From Paramagnetospirillum caucaseum (GTDB lineage Bacteria > Pseudomonadota > Alphaproteobacteria > Rhodospirillales > Magnetospirillaceae): 64,000 nucleotides of DNA. Shown here one piece after another: positions 18,825 through 27,519 of this stretch. The notes under the pieces were generated by a model. It worked only from the letters and a program-made list of their open reading frames with translations, was not told the origin of the DNA and searched no databases. The stretch is taken from positions 24,844 through 88,843 of the forward strand of contig NZ_AONQ01000007.1 of the NCBI RefSeq assembly GCF_000342045.1. The letters run 5' to 3'. A program made the position numbers and the translations under genes. Every line of letters begins with the position of its first letter. Position 1 is the first letter of the stretch.

Positions 18825-18895
18825 CTGCCGGCTTGCATCCGCCGGGCGGCCGTGACCATCTTTTCCCCACACACTCGCCGATACGAGACCGGACC

Positions 18896-20056
18896 ATGGA
18901 CAGTTCACCGCGCCGTTCCAAGCTTCCGCTGCCCGTCCTGCTGCTGGGCGGACTGGCGCTGGCCGGAATCGCGGCGGGGGTGGCCTCGTTCTGGCCCCTC
19001 GGGTCCCGCCCGGCCGGAGGCCCGCCGTCCGGCGCCCCGACGGTGACGGTGGCCCCGCCGCTCAGCCGCCAGGTCATCGACTGGAACGAATATACCGGCC
19101 AGTTCGCCGCGGTGGATTACGTGGAGATCCGCGCCCGGGTCAGCGGCTATATGACCGAGGTGCACTTCACCGACGGCCAGATGGTCAACAAGGGCGACCT
19201 GCTGTTCGTCATCGACCCCCGGCCCTACGAGATCGCCCTGGCCTCGGCGCGGGCCAAGGTGGACCAGGCCATGGGCACCAAGGAATACACCAAGCGCCAG
19301 TTGGCCCGGGCCGGCGAACTGCACCGCAAGGAATTCGTCGCCGAGAGCACGCTGGACCTCCGCACCGAGGAATCGCGCGGCGCCGGCGCCACGGTGGAGG
19401 CGGCGCGCGCCGCCATGCGCGATGCCGAGCTGAACCTGCAGTTCACCCGCGTCACCGCCCCCATCGCCGGCCGCATCTCGGCCAAGCAGGTCAGCGTCGG
19501 CAATCTGGTCACCGGCGGCCCCGGCGTGTCGTCGCCGACCCTGCTGACCACCATCGTGTCCCAGGACCCCATCCACGTCACCTTCGACCTGACCGAGGCC
19601 GACTACCTGGCCCAGGCCCGGCGCGGCAATCCGGTGGGCGCGGCCGTGCAGCTGCGGCTGATGAGCGAAAGCGGCTGGCCGCGCGAGGGCCGGCTGGACT
19701 TCGTCGACAACCAGATCGACAAGGGCACCGGCACCATCCGGGCCCGCGCCGTGCTGGCCAATCCCGACGGACAGGTGCCGGCCGGCGCCTTCGGCCGGGT
19801 GCGCCTTGCCGTCTCCGAGCCCTATGACAGCCTGATGGTGCCCGACACCGCCATCGTCACCGACCAGTCGCGCAAGCTGGTGATGACCGTGAAGGACGGC
19901 GCCGTGGTGCCCAAGCCGGTCAAGCTCGGCCCCAAAGACGGCGATCTGCGGGTGATCAAGGAGGGCCTTGGCCCCGATGACCAGGTGATCATCAACGGCC
20001 TGATGCGGGCGCGGCCCGGCACCAAGGTCACGTCCCAGCCCGGAAAGATGGAATAG
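18896..20056 (+). CDS. RND efflux periplasmic adaptor subunit (AcrA/MexE type)
   Basis: 386 residues. The N-terminus has a short basic stretch and one hydrophobic segment (about residues 11-36) that anchors or exports the protein. Family signatures follow: a lipoyl half with the VEIRARVSGY motif and a VIDPRPYE segment, an alpha-hairpin rich in Ala/Lys/Glu, a second lipoyl half (FTRVTAPIAGRIS), then a beta-barrel and membrane-proximal domain ending GTKVTSQPG. The adaptor would link the inner-membrane pump encoded 12 bases downstream to an outer-membrane channel. The ATG at 18896 is preferred over a GTG at 18833 because the upstream extension is not adaptor-like. No outer-membrane channel gene is in this operon; the NodT-type protein at 25857-27248 could serve. 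Confidence 0.92.
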   Translation: MDSSPRRSKLPLPVLLLGGLALAGIAAGVASFWPLGSRPAGGPPSGAPTVTVAPPLSRQVIDWNEYTGQFAAVDYVEIRARVSGYMTEVHFTDGQMVNKGDLLFVIDPRPYEIALASARAKVDQAMGTKEYTKRQLARAGELHRKEFVAESTLDLRTEESRGAGATVEAARAAMRDAELNLQFTRVTAPIAGRISAKQVSVGNLVTGGPGVSSPTLLTTIVSQDPIHVTFDLTEADYLAQARRGNPVGAAVQLRLMSESGWPREGRLDFVDNQIDKGTGTIRARAVLANPDGQVPAGAFGRVRLAVSEPYDSLMVPDTAIVTDQSRKLVMTVKDGAVVPKPVKLGPKDGDLRVIKEGLGPDDQVIINGLMRARPGTKVTSQPGKME

Positions 20057-20068
20057 GGACCACAGCAG

Positions 20069-23000
20069 ATGCGCCTGTCCCACTTCTTCATCGACCGCCC
20101 CATCTTCGCCACCGTGGTCTCGGTGCTGATCACCATCATCGGCGCCATCAGCTACTTCACCTTGCCGGTGGCGCAGTATCCCGAGATCGCGCCGCCGACC
20201 ATCGTGGTCAGCGCCTCGTATCCCGGCGCCTCGGCCCAGGTGGTGGCCGACACCGTCGCCACGCCGCTGGAGCAGCAGATCAACGGCGTCGAGAACATGC
20301 TGTACCTGAACAGCCAGGCCACCGGCGACGGCAACCTGAAGCTGACCATCACCTTCGGGCTGGGCACCAATCTCGACACCGCCCAGGTGCTGGTGCAGAA
20401 CCGGGTGGCCATCGCCACCGCCCGCCTGCCCGACGACGTCAAGCGCATCGGCGTCACCGTGGCCAAGAACTCTCCCGACATGCTGATGGTGGTGCATCTG
20501 AACTCGCCCGACGGCTCGCGCGATCAGCTGTACATGTCCAACTTCGCCACCCTGCAGATGATGGACGTGCTGGCCCGCCTGGACGGCGTCGGCGACGTGC
20601 GCATCTTCGGGGCGCGCGACTACGCCATGCGGGTGTGGATCGACCCCGACCGCGCGGCGGCGCGCAACCTGAGCGCCGGCGAGGTGGTCAGGGCGCTGCA
20701 GGCCCAGAACGTGCAGATCGCCGCCGGCGTGCTGGACCAGCCGCCCCAGCCGAGGCAGGGCGCCTTCCAGTTCTCGGTGCAGACCCAGGGACGCCTGGCC
20801 GACCCCGCCCAGTTCGAGAACGTCATCGTCAAGACCGATGCCTCGGGGCGCATCGTCCGCCTGCGCGACGTCGCCCGGCTCGAGCTGGGGGCGCAGGATT
20901 ACAGCGTCAACGGCTATCTCGACGGCAAGAACGCGGTGCCGGTGGCGGTGTTCCAGCGCCCCGGCTCCAACGCCCTGGCCACCGCCGACCGGGTCCTGGC
21001 CAAGGTCGAGGAGATGTCGCGGACCTTCCCGTCGGGGGTCGCCTATACCGTCGCCTACAACCCCACACAGTTCATCGCCCAGTCGGTCAAGGCGGTGATC
21101 AAGACCATCTTCGAGGCGGTCGTCCTGGTGGTCTTCGTGGTGATCCTGTTCCTGCAGACCTGGCGGGCCTCGCTGATCCCGCTGGCCGCCATCCCGGTAT
21201 CGCTGGTCGGCACCTTCGCGGTGCTGGGCGCCATGGGCTATTCGCTCAACAACCTGTCGCTGTTCGGGCTGGTGCTGGCGGTGGGCATCGTGGTCGACGA
21301 CGCCATCGTGGTGGTGGAAAACGTCGAGCGCAACATGAAGGACGGCATGAACTCCCGTTCCGCCGCCCACCAGACCATGGACGAGGTGGGCAGCGCCCTG
21401 GTCTCCATCGCCCTGGTGCTGTGCGCGGTGTTCATTCCCGCCGCCTTCATCCCCGGCATCTCGGGCCAGTTCTTCCGCCAGTTCGCGGTGACCATCGCCG
21501 CCTCGACGGTGATCTCGCTGATCGTCTCGCTGACCCTGTCGCCGGCGCTGTGCGCCCTGCTGTTCCGCGGCCACGGCCCGCTGGACCATCACGACGAGAC
21601 CGGCTGGCGCAGGCTGGTGGCCCGCTTCTTCGCCGGGTTCAACCGCAATTTCGACCGGCTGGCCGGCGGCTATGGCGGCATGACCCGCTCGGTGGTCAGG
21701 AAGTCGGGCCTGATGCTGCTGCTCTATCTCGGGCTGGTGGGCGCGGCCGGCGTCGAGTTCGTCAAGACCCCCAAGGGCTTCATTCCCGAAATGGACCAGG
21801 GCTACCTGATCACCGTGGTGCAGTTGCCGCCGGGATCGTCGCTGTCGCGCACCGATACCGTGGTCAAGCGCGTCTCGGCGATCATGGCCGAGACCCCCGG
21901 CGTCGCCCACACGGTGACCATCGCCGGCCTGGACGCCGCCACCTTCACCAACTCGTCCAGCGCGGCGGCCATCTTCACGCCGCTCAAGCCCTTCGAGGAG
22001 CGCTACGCCCAGGGTCTGTCGGCCAACGTCATCATGGCCGACCTGCGCAAGCGCCTGGGGGCGGTCCAGGAAGCCTTCATCATCACCATCGCCCCGCCGC
22101 CGGTGCGCGGCATCGGCACGGCCGGCGGCTTCAAGATGATGCTGCAGGACAAGGGCGGCCACGGCGCCAAGGCGCTGGAGGACGTGGCGGGGGACATGGC
22201 GGCGGCGGCCAACCGGATTCCCGGCCTGTCGGGCATCTTCACCCTGTTCAACACCCGGACTCCCAACGTCTACGTCGATATCGACCGGGTGCGCGCCCAG
22301 ATGCTGGGCGTGCCGGTGGAGCGCATCTCCGAGGCGCTGCAGGTCTATCTCGGCTCGACCTTCGTCAACGAGTTCAACTATCTGGGCCGCACCTTCCGGG
22401 TCACCGCCCAGGCCGACGCCCCCTACCGCAACGAGGTGGAGGACATCGCCAACATCAAGGTCAAGAACGACAGGGGCCAGATGGTGCCGCTCGGCGCCGT
22501 GGCCTCGGTCCGCTTCGACACCGGGCCCTACCGCGTGCCGCGCTACAACCTGTTCCCGGCGGCCGAGGTCCAGGGCGCGGCGGCGCCGGGCTATGCCAGC
22601 GGCTATGCCCTGGAGCAGATGCGGGCCCTGGCCGCCGAGCGCCTGCCCGACGGCTTCGGTTTCGAGTGGACCGAGCTGGCGCTGCAGGAATTGCTGGCCG
22701 GCAACAACGGATTGTTCGTGTTCGCGGCGTCCGTGCTGTTCGTCTTCCTGCTGCTGGCGGCCCAGTACGAAAGCTGGTCGCTGCCCGCCGCCGTGGTGCT
22801 GATCGTGCCCATGTGCCTGCTGGCCGCCGTCACCGGCCTGATCATCCGGGGGCTGCCCATCAACATCCTGGCCCAGATCGGCTTTATCGTCCTGATCGGC
22901 CTGGCGGCCAAGAACGCCATCCTGATCGTCGAATTCGCGCGACAGGCGGAATCCGAGGGCATGGACCGCGTCGAGGCTGCCGTCCATGCCGGGCGTACCC

Positions 23001-23248
23001 GCCTGCGGCCCATCCTGATGACCTCGCTGGCCTTCATCCTGGGCGTGCTGCCGCTGGTGGCGGGAACGGGAGCCGGCGCCGAGATGCGCCAAAGCCTCGG
23101 CACCGCCGTGTTCTACGGCATGCTGGGCGTCACCGGTTTCGGGCTGGTGTTCACGCCGATCTTCTATGTGGTGATCAGGAAGATGGTGGCCGGCCACCAC
23201 GCCCGCGCCGCCGCCGCCCATGCGGCGGAAGAGGCGCGGGGGCGGTAG
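20069..23248 (+). CDS. RND multidrug efflux transporter, HAE1 family (AcrB/MexF type)
   Basis: 1059 residues, the normal length for AcrB-type pumps. It starts MRLSHFFIDRPIFATVVSVL, the usual first membrane helix. It has the twin-Asp proton-relay motif in TM4 (VVDDAIVVVENVERNM), the TM10 lysine (GLAAKNAILIVEFA), and two large periplasmic loops with duplicated porter domains. All catalytic relay residues I can check are intact, so it should be a working drug/proton antiporter. It is cotranscribed with the adaptor gene 12 bases upstream. Its stop lies 10 bases before the stop of the convergent cytochrome gene. Substrate cannot be told from sequence; the overall look is closest to the MexF/OqxB/AcrB group. 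Confidence 0.94.
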   Translation: MRLSHFFIDRPIFATVVSVLITIIGAISYFTLPVAQYPEIAPPTIVVSASYPGASAQVVADTVATPLEQQINGVENMLYLNSQATGDGNLKLTITFGLGTNLDTAQVLVQNRVAIATARLPDDVKRIGVTVAKNSPDMLMVVHLNSPDGSRDQLYMSNFATLQMMDVLARLDGVGDVRIFGARDYAMRVWIDPDRAAARNLSAGEVVRALQAQNVQIAAGVLDQPPQPRQGAFQFSVQTQGRLADPAQFENVIVKTDASGRIVRLRDVARLELGAQDYSVNGYLDGKNAVPVAVFQRPGSNALATADRVLAKVEEMSRTFPSGVAYTVAYNPTQFIAQSVKAVIKTIFEAVVLVVFVVILFLQTWRASLIPLAAIPVSLVGTFAVLGAMGYSLNNLSLFGLVLAVGIVVDDAIVVVENVERNMKDGMNSRSAAHQTMDEVGSALVSIALVLCAVFIPAAFIPGISGQFFRQFAVTIAASTVISLIVSLTLSPALCALLFRGHGPLDHHDETGWRRLVARFFAGFNRNFDRLAGGYGGMTRSVVRKSGLMLLLYLGLVGAAGVEFVKTPKGFIPEMDQGYLITVVQLPPGSSLSRTDTVVKRVSAIMAETPGVAHTVTIAGLDAATFTNSSSAAAIFTPLKPFEERYAQGLSANVIMADLRKRLGAVQEAFIITIAPPPVRGIGTAGGFKMMLQDKGGHGAKALEDVAGDMAAAANRIPGLSGIFTLFNTRTPNVYVDIDRVRAQMLGVPVERISEALQVYLGSTFVNEFNYLGRTFRVTAQADAPYRNEVEDIANIKVKNDRGQMVPLGAVASVRFDTGPYRVPRYNLFPAAEVQGAAAPGYASGYALEQMRALAAERLPDGFGFEWTELALQELLAGNNGLFVFAASVLFVFLLLAAQYESWSLPAAVVLIVPMCLLAAVTGLIIRGLPINILAQIGFIVLIGLAAKNAILIVEFARQAESEGMDRVEAAVHAGRTRLRPILMTSLAFILGVLPLVAGTGAGAEMRQSLGTAVFYGMLGVTGFGLVFTPIFYVVIRKMVAGHHARAAAAHAAEEARGR

Positions 23249-23258
23249 CCGGAAGGCG

Positions 23259-23615
23259 CTACTTCAGCGTCTTCATGTAGGCGATCAGCGCCGCCACGTC
23301 GTCGGGATTCTTGGTCCCGGCGAACACCATCTTGTTGCCGGGAATGGTCTCCTTGGGATTGGCGAGATAGGCGGCCAGATTGGCGTCGTCCCAGCTCTTG
23401 CCCCAGGCCACCAGGGTGGGGGAATACTTGAAGCCCGCCGCCGCGGTGCCGGCCTTGGAACCCACCACGCCGAACAGGCTGGGACCGACGCCGTTGGCCC
23501 CGGCCTCCACCTTGTGGCAGGCCTTGCACGGCGTGAAGGCGGCCGGCGGGTCGGCGGCCCAGGCGGTCCCGGCCAGGGCCATGGCGGCGGCGAAGGCGGC
23601 AAGCTGAAGCTTCAT
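23259..23615 (-). CDS. Periplasmic class I cytochrome c (cytochrome c2/c552-like)
   Basis: 118 residues with a cleavable signal peptide (AMALAGTAWA, cleavage near residue 20). A single heme c site CKACH (residues 30-34) and a distal methionine candidate in PGNKMVF are the normal class I ligands. A strong AGGGGGG Shine-Dalgarno sits upstream of the ATG at 23615. It lies 62 bases downstream of the rubredoxin reductase gene on the same strand, but the gap holds a possible FNR-type site, so it may have its own promoter. Probable role: soluble periplasmic electron carrier, for example to a terminal oxidase or a reductase. The partner cannot be inferred. Confidence 0.9.
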   Translation of the reverse strand: MKLQLAAFAAAMALAGTAWAADPPAAFTPCKACHKVEAGANGVGPSLFGVVGSKAGTAAAGFKYSPTLVAWGKSWDDANLAAYLANPKETIPGNKMVFAGTKNPDDVAALIAYMKTLK

Positions 23616-23667
23616 GAGAAAAATCCCCCCTATACGTTTGCCCATCCGCCTGTCAGCAAAACACTAT

Positions 23668-23681
23668 TTGATGTTTGTCAC
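23668..23681 (-). promoter_or_regulatory. Possible FNR/FixK-type site upstream of the cytochrome c gene
   Basis: The + strand reads TTGAT-GTTT-GTCAC, one base off the minimal TTGA-N6-TCAA core of the FNR/FixK family. Its centre is about 60 bases upstream of the cytochrome ATG and overlaps the reductase stop codon. I see no good -10 box at the expected distance, so this is weak. Confidence 0.25.
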
Positions 23682-24841
23682 AACAGGTCAGGCATCTCCC
23701 TGGCCAGGGCCTGGCGCTCGCCGGCCCGCGCGCCCGAAAGGGCGAAGCCCAGGGCCTTGCCGTCGGGGGCGATGAACAGCGCCTTGCGGTCGCGGCCCTC
23801 GCCCTCGATCACCCATTCGCCGGCGGCGCCCGGAGCCGGCGGACAGACCACCATGGGCAGGGCCGGGGTCTTGACCACCACCGGCAGGGCGGGCAGCTTC
23901 AGCGCGGTCTCCGTCCCCGCCAGGGTGGCGGCCAGGGCCTTGGCCTCGGCCATCAGCGGCAGGACGAAGGGCAGCGGCCCGGCCGGCGTCTCGGCGCAGT
24001 CGCCGATGGCGAAGATGTCGGGGTCCGAGGTCCGCAGGAAACGGTCGACCGTGATCCCGCGCTCCACCTTCAGCCCGGCCTCGAAGGCCAGCCGGGTGCG
24101 CGGCACCAGGCCGATGGCCGACAGCGCCTGGTCGTAATGAATCATGGTGGCGTCGTCGAGGGCGGCGCGGCCCTTGTTCCAATAGGCCACCGAGCGGCCG
24201 AGATGGAAGGTGATTCCGGCATCGCCCAGCGCCCTGGCCATCTCCTCGCCCAGCGCCTGCGGCAGCAGGCGGCCCAGGGGCCAGGGCGCCGGATCGACCA
24301 CGGTGACGTGGTGGCCGGACCCGGCCAGATCGTTGGCGAATTCCGAGCCGATCAGCCCGGCGCCCACCAGCAGGACGCGCCCCCCCGGCTTGAGCGCGGC
24401 GCGCCAGGCGGTGTAATCGTCGAGATCGTTGACCGTGCGGATCTCGGCGTCCTCGCAGCCCTCGACCCAATAGGGCCGGGGATCGGCGCCGATGGCCAGC
24501 ACCAGCCGGCCATAGCCCAACTCGACCTCGCCGCCGTCAGGGCGGCGCACCACCACTTTCCGGGCATCGCGGCGGATGGCGGCGACCCGGTGGCGGACCA
24601 GGATGGTGGCCTTGAGGTCGGCCGCCATCTGTTCGGCACTCTTCTGCACCAGGGAGGACGGGGCCTTGCCCTGGGCGAAGGCGGCGGACAGCATGGGCTT
24701 GGAGTAGGACTCGCCGCCGTCGGCGGTGACGATGGTGATGGCGATTCCGGCGTCCAGCTTCCTCAACTCGCGGGCCAGGGTATACCCCCCCAGCCCGCTG
24801 CCGAGGATGACCACACCGTTCTCAGCGGCGGAGTTGCTCAT
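23678..24841 (-). CDS. FAD-dependent rubredoxin:NAD(P)+ reductase-like oxidoreductase
   Basis: 387 residues. The N-terminal FAD dinucleotide fold is visible as VVILGSGLGGYTLARELRK, a second nucleotide-binding motif as VLLVGAGLIGSEFANDL (NAD(P)H), and the FAD pyrophosphate motif as SDPDIFAIGDCAE. This is the two-domain architecture of AlkT/NorW-type reductases. A GGAGGA Shine-Dalgarno precedes the ATG at 24841; an upstream in-frame extension to 25000 runs through the rubredoxin gene and is rejected. The gene is only 4 bases from the rubredoxin stop, so its substrate is almost certainly the adjacent rubredoxins. The operon would pass electrons from NAD(P)H to rubredoxin and then to rubrerythrin. 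Confidence 0.92.
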   Translation of the reverse strand: MSNSAAENGVVILGSGLGGYTLARELRKLDAGIAITIVTADGGESYSKPMLSAAFAQGKAPSSLVQKSAEQMAADLKATILVRHRVAAIRRDARKVVVRRPDGGEVELGYGRLVLAIGADPRPYWVEGCEDAEIRTVNDLDDYTAWRAALKPGGRVLLVGAGLIGSEFANDLAGSGHHVTVVDPAPWPLGRLLPQALGEEMARALGDAGITFHLGRSVAYWNKGRAALDDATMIHYDQALSAIGLVPRTRLAFEAGLKVERGITVDRFLRTSDPDIFAIGDCAETPAGPLPFVLPLMAEAKALAATLAGTETALKLPALPVVVKTPALPMVVCPPAPGAAGEWVIEGEGRDRKALFIAPDGKALGFALSGARAGERQALAREMPDLL

Positions 24842-24845
24842 GATG

Positions 24846-25010
24846 TCAGTCCTCCTGGACTTCGAAATCCGACTTGGACACGCCGCAATCGGGGCAGGCC
24901 CAATCGTCGGGGATATCCTCGAAGGCGGTGCCGGGGGCGATGCCGTCGTCGGGCATTCCGACCGCCGGGTCATAGACGAAGCCGCACACGACACAGACAT
25001 ACTTCTTCAT
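24846..25010 (-). CDS. Rubredoxin (54 aa)
   Basis: A canonical small rubredoxin starting [15 protein letters not shown]. The single iron is bound by two Cys knuckles, CVVCG near residues 6-10 and CPDCGVSK near 39-46, with the usual DDGI-PGT-FEDIP-DW core between them. The start follows an AGGAGGA Shine-Dalgarno. It is one of two rubredoxins in tandem, is 4 bases upstream of its probable reductase, and is about 32 bases downstream of its paralogue. Confidence 0.96.
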   Translation of the reverse strand: MKKYVCVVCGFVYDPAVGMPDDGIAPGTAFEDIPDDWACPDCGVSKSDFEVQED

Positions 25011-25042
25011 GACGAGATCCTCCTGGTTGGATTGCTGGTTGC

Positions 25043-25246
25043 TCAGACGGCCATCTTGGGCGGGATCCAGGCGGTTTCCTGGTGGGGCTCGAAGTCTTCC
25101 TTGCTGACCCCGCAATCGGGGCAGGACCAGTCGTCGGGGATGTCCTCGAAGGCGGTTCCCGCGGGGATCCCGTCCTCGGGCAGGCCGAGAACGGGGTCAT
25201 AGACCAGGCCGCACACCACGCAGATCCAGATCTGATCGTTGCTCAT
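25043..25246 (-). CDS. Rubredoxin paralogue with C-terminal extension (67 aa)
   Basis: The second rubredoxin starts [18 protein letters not shown] and has both Cys knuckles ([13 protein letters not shown]) and the DDW core. It differs from its neighbour by a short N-terminal extension and a tail of about 13 residues ([13 protein letters not shown]) that looks like the C-terminal segment of AlkG-type rubredoxins. A TAAGGAGA Shine-Dalgarno precedes the ATG at 25246. Two different rubredoxins next to one reductase suggest separate partners, for example rubrerythrin and a second oxidase, but this is inference. Confidence 0.95.
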   Translation of the reverse strand: MSNDQIWICVVCGLVYDPVLGLPEDGIPAGTAFEDIPDDWSCPDCGVSKEDFEPHQETAWIPPKMAV

Positions 25247-25269
25247 CTTCCGGTCTCCTTATGTGCGGC

Positions 25270-25746
25270 TCAGCCCTTGTGGGCATTCAGGGTGGCCTGG
25301 TAGTGGCCGGCGTGCTTCTCCTCGACCTTGGCCAGGGCGGCGAAGCGCTTGGCGGCGGTGGCGAGGATCTTGGCGAAGCGCTCGGCGTGCTCCTTGGACT
25401 CGGCGATCTGCTCGTCCATCTCGGCGACGGCGGCGGAATGCCCCTCCTGCTCGGCCAGATGGCGGAACTTCGGGTACATCTCGGTATATTCGTAGGTCTC
25501 GCCGTCGATGGCCATCTGCAGCATCTTCTCGACCGTCAGCTCGGCCTTGGGATAGAGCAGTTCGAGGTGGCCGAAGGCGTGCATGGTTTCCTGCTCGGCG
25601 GTGCGCTCGAAGACCTCGGCCACCTCGACGGCGCCCAGCTCGCGGGCCCGGCGGGCGAAGTACAGGTACTTGCGGTTGGCCATGGACTCGCCGGCGAAGG
25701 CCGCTTCGAGGTTGGCGATGGTGGGGGAGGCGGGGTTGAAGGCCAT
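25270..25746 (-). CDS. rbr: Rubrerythrin, diiron domain only
   Basis: 158 residues of ferritin-like four-helix diiron protein. Visible ligands include Glu20 (FAGES), the E-x-x-H pair at 53-56 (AEQETMH) and a second set in the C-terminal half (SKEHAERF, EEKHAGHYQ). Classical rubrerythrins end in a fused rubredoxin domain; here it is absent and two separate rubredoxin genes follow immediately. Known role of the family: NAD(P)H-dependent reduction of hydrogen peroxide in the cytoplasm, with rubredoxin as electron donor. The ATG at 25746 is chosen because an AAGGAG lies at good spacing; the upstream ATG at 25755 touches that site. It is the first gene of a likely four-gene operon. Confidence 0.93.
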   Translation of the reverse strand: MAFNPASPTIANLEAAFAGESMANRKYLYFARRARELGAVEVAEVFERTAEQETMHAFGHLELLYPKAELTVEKMLQMAIDGETYEYTEMYPKFRHLAEQEGHSAAVAEMDEQIAESKEHAERFAKILATAAKRFAALAKVEEKHAGHYQATLNAHKG

Positions 25747-25806
25747 TGGGGTCATCTCCTTGGTGTGAACCGATGGACAGACCCTATCGAAAACAATTGA
25801 TCGATT

Positions 25807-25827
25807 GAAACGAGTTAAACTTGTTTC
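25807..25827. promoter_or_regulatory. Near-perfect 21-bp palindrome, candidate operator of the rubrerythrin operon
   Basis: Arms GAAACGAGTT and AACTTGTTTC flank one central A; nine of ten pairs match. It is 61 bases upstream of the rubrerythrin ATG in a strikingly AT-rich stretch (25760-25860), where a peroxide- or iron-responsive repressor or activator would be expected. It is not a clear match to the Fur, PerR or FNR consensus known to me. Confidence 0.45.
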
Positions 25828-25856
25828 TAAAATCGAATTTATCGATTTATATGGGT

Positions 25857-27248
25857 TTATCCCCCCGCCTGCCAGCCGCCGCCCAGCGCCTTGTAGAGGC
25901 CGACCGCCGCCTGCAGCTGGGTCAGGCGGGCCTGGGCCAGGGAATCCTGGGCCGAGAACAGGGTCTTCTGGGTGTTGAGCACGGTGGTGACATCGACGAT
26001 GCCGCCGGCCAGTTGGGCCTGGGCGATCTCGAAGGCGCGGCGCGCCGTGGCCTCGGCGAGGCGCTGGGCCGCCACCTCCTCGGCGGACTTTTCCACGGCG
26101 ATCAGGGCGTTTTCCACGTCCGAGAAGGCCGAGGCCACCGCCTTGCGGTAGGTCTGGGACAGCTCCTCGAAGCGGGCGCGCTTCTGCTCCACCGTGCCGG
26201 CGATCTTGCCGCCGTCGAAGATCGCCTGGGTGGCGGAGGAGGCCACCGACCACAGCAGGCTCTGGGCGGTCATCATCTTCATGAGGTCCAGGCTCTGGAA
26301 GCCGCCCTCGCCGGTCAGCGAGATGGACGGGAACCAGGCGGCGCGGGCCGCCGCGATGTCGGCGTTGGCGGCCCGCAGGGACGCCTCGGCCGATTGCACG
26401 TCGGGACGCCGGGCCAGCAGCCCGGACGGCAGCCCCGCCCCCACCGCCGGCACCGCCAGGACGCCCAGGCTCTCGGGCACCAGGCCGAATTCCTCGGGCA
26501 GACGCCCCGTCAGGATGGCCAGGGCGTTGTAGTCCTGGCGCATCTGGCGCTCCAGCGGCGCCAGGGTCGCCTTCTGGGTGGCCAGCACGCTTTCCTGCTG
26601 CGCCACGTCCAGGGAGGTGGCGGTGCCCGCCAGTTGGCGGTCGCGGAACACCGCCAGGATGCCCTCGGAATTATGGATGGAATCCTTGACCAGCCGGATG
26701 CGCTCCTGCAGCCCCAGGATCTCGAAATAGGTGGTCGCCACCCCTGACTGGGCGGTCAGCACGGCGGTCTGCAGGTCGAAGCGGGACGCCTGGGCCGCCG
26801 CCTGGGCCGAATCCACCGCCGCCGCGTTCTTGCCCCAGAAATCGATCTCGTAGCTGGCGGTCAGGGTGGCGCTGGTGGTGGTGGTGTGCCGCGCCTTGGT
26901 CGTGGTGGTGGTGCTGGCCGCCCGCGAGGCGCGGGCCCGCGTCGCGCCGGCCTCGGCCGACAGCGAGGGCAGCAGCGACGCCCCGGCGATGCCCAGCTGG
27001 GCATCGGCCTGCCGCACCCTGGCGGTGGCGGCGGCCAGGTCGAAATTGGCGGTCCGGGCGCCGGCCATCAGTTCGTCCAGGCGGGTGGAGCCGAACTGCC
27101 GCCACCAATCGGTCCCCGGCCAGACGTTGCCCCCGGCCGCGTTCGTCCACCGGGCGGGCGGCGGGGTCTCGGGCCGAACATAGGGATCGCCCACCGAGCA
27201 GGCCGACAACAGCAGCAGGGCAAGGGCGGGAACGGCTTTCTTCGTCAC
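25857..27248 (-). CDS. NodT-family outer membrane efflux lipoprotein (TolC-like)
   Basis: 463 residues. The GTG at 27248 is chosen because it has a GGAG site 8 bases upstream and yields a perfect lipoprotein signal ending in the lipobox LSAC (Cys17); a start at 27287 would bury it. The body has the two tandem OEP repeats of TolC/OprM channels, with long Ala/Gln-rich helices, and it contains the family segments YVRPETPPP near the N-terminus and LLARRPDVQSAEASLRAANA in the second half. Role: trimeric outer-membrane exit duct for an RND or MFS pump. It is on the same strand as the mdtABC-like genes upstream but separated from them by the antisense recombinase-like gene, so it may be expressed independently. 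Confidence 0.92.
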   Translation of the reverse strand: MTKKAVPALALLLLSACSVGDPYVRPETPPPARWTNAAGGNVWPGTDWWRQFGSTRLDELMAGARTANFDLAAATARVRQADAQLGIAGASLLPSLSAEAGATRARASRAASTTTTTKARHTTTTSATLTASYEIDFWGKNAAAVDSAQAAAQASRFDLQTAVLTAQSGVATTYFEILGLQERIRLVKDSIHNSEGILAVFRDRQLAGTATSLDVAQQESVLATQKATLAPLERQMRQDYNALAILTGRLPEEFGLVPESLGVLAVPAVGAGLPSGLLARRPDVQSAEASLRAANADIAAARAAWFPSISLTGEGGFQSLDLMKMMTAQSLLWSVASSATQAIFDGGKIAGTVEQKRARFEELSQTYRKAVASAFSDVENALIAVEKSAEEVAAQRLAEATARRAFEIAQAQLAGGIVDVTTVLNTQKTLFSAQDSLAQARLTQLQAAVGLYKALGGGWQAGG

Positions 27249-27519
27249 GTCGGCTACTCCTGGCATCCCGGGTTCAACGACCATCACGGGCGTTGATATT
27301 TCGGAGGCGGAAGAATCGGGTTTCGGTCACGGCCGGCTCATATTTGCCATGCGAAACCACAATGCAAAACTCATATGGTGGGAAAAACCCAGAATCTGCG
27401 CCACCGGACCACAAGGGATCGTAGGCCGCAGAATCGTGCAGAATCACACTGCATAAACTGTGGACAAGCTGTGGAAAGGCGCTACCCTCCCCCGTGGCGA
27501 CAACGAGAGCCGAACGGGG

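Noticed and set aside
23678..25000. Reductase start at 25000
   Set aside because: It would overlap the rubredoxin gene with non-family residues; the ATG at 24841 with GGAGGA is superior.
25270..26253. Longer N-terminal extension of rubrerythrin into the NodT-like gene
   Set aside because: The extension reads another gene in a shadow frame and lacks a ribosome-binding site; the internal ATG with AAGGAG fits the family start.
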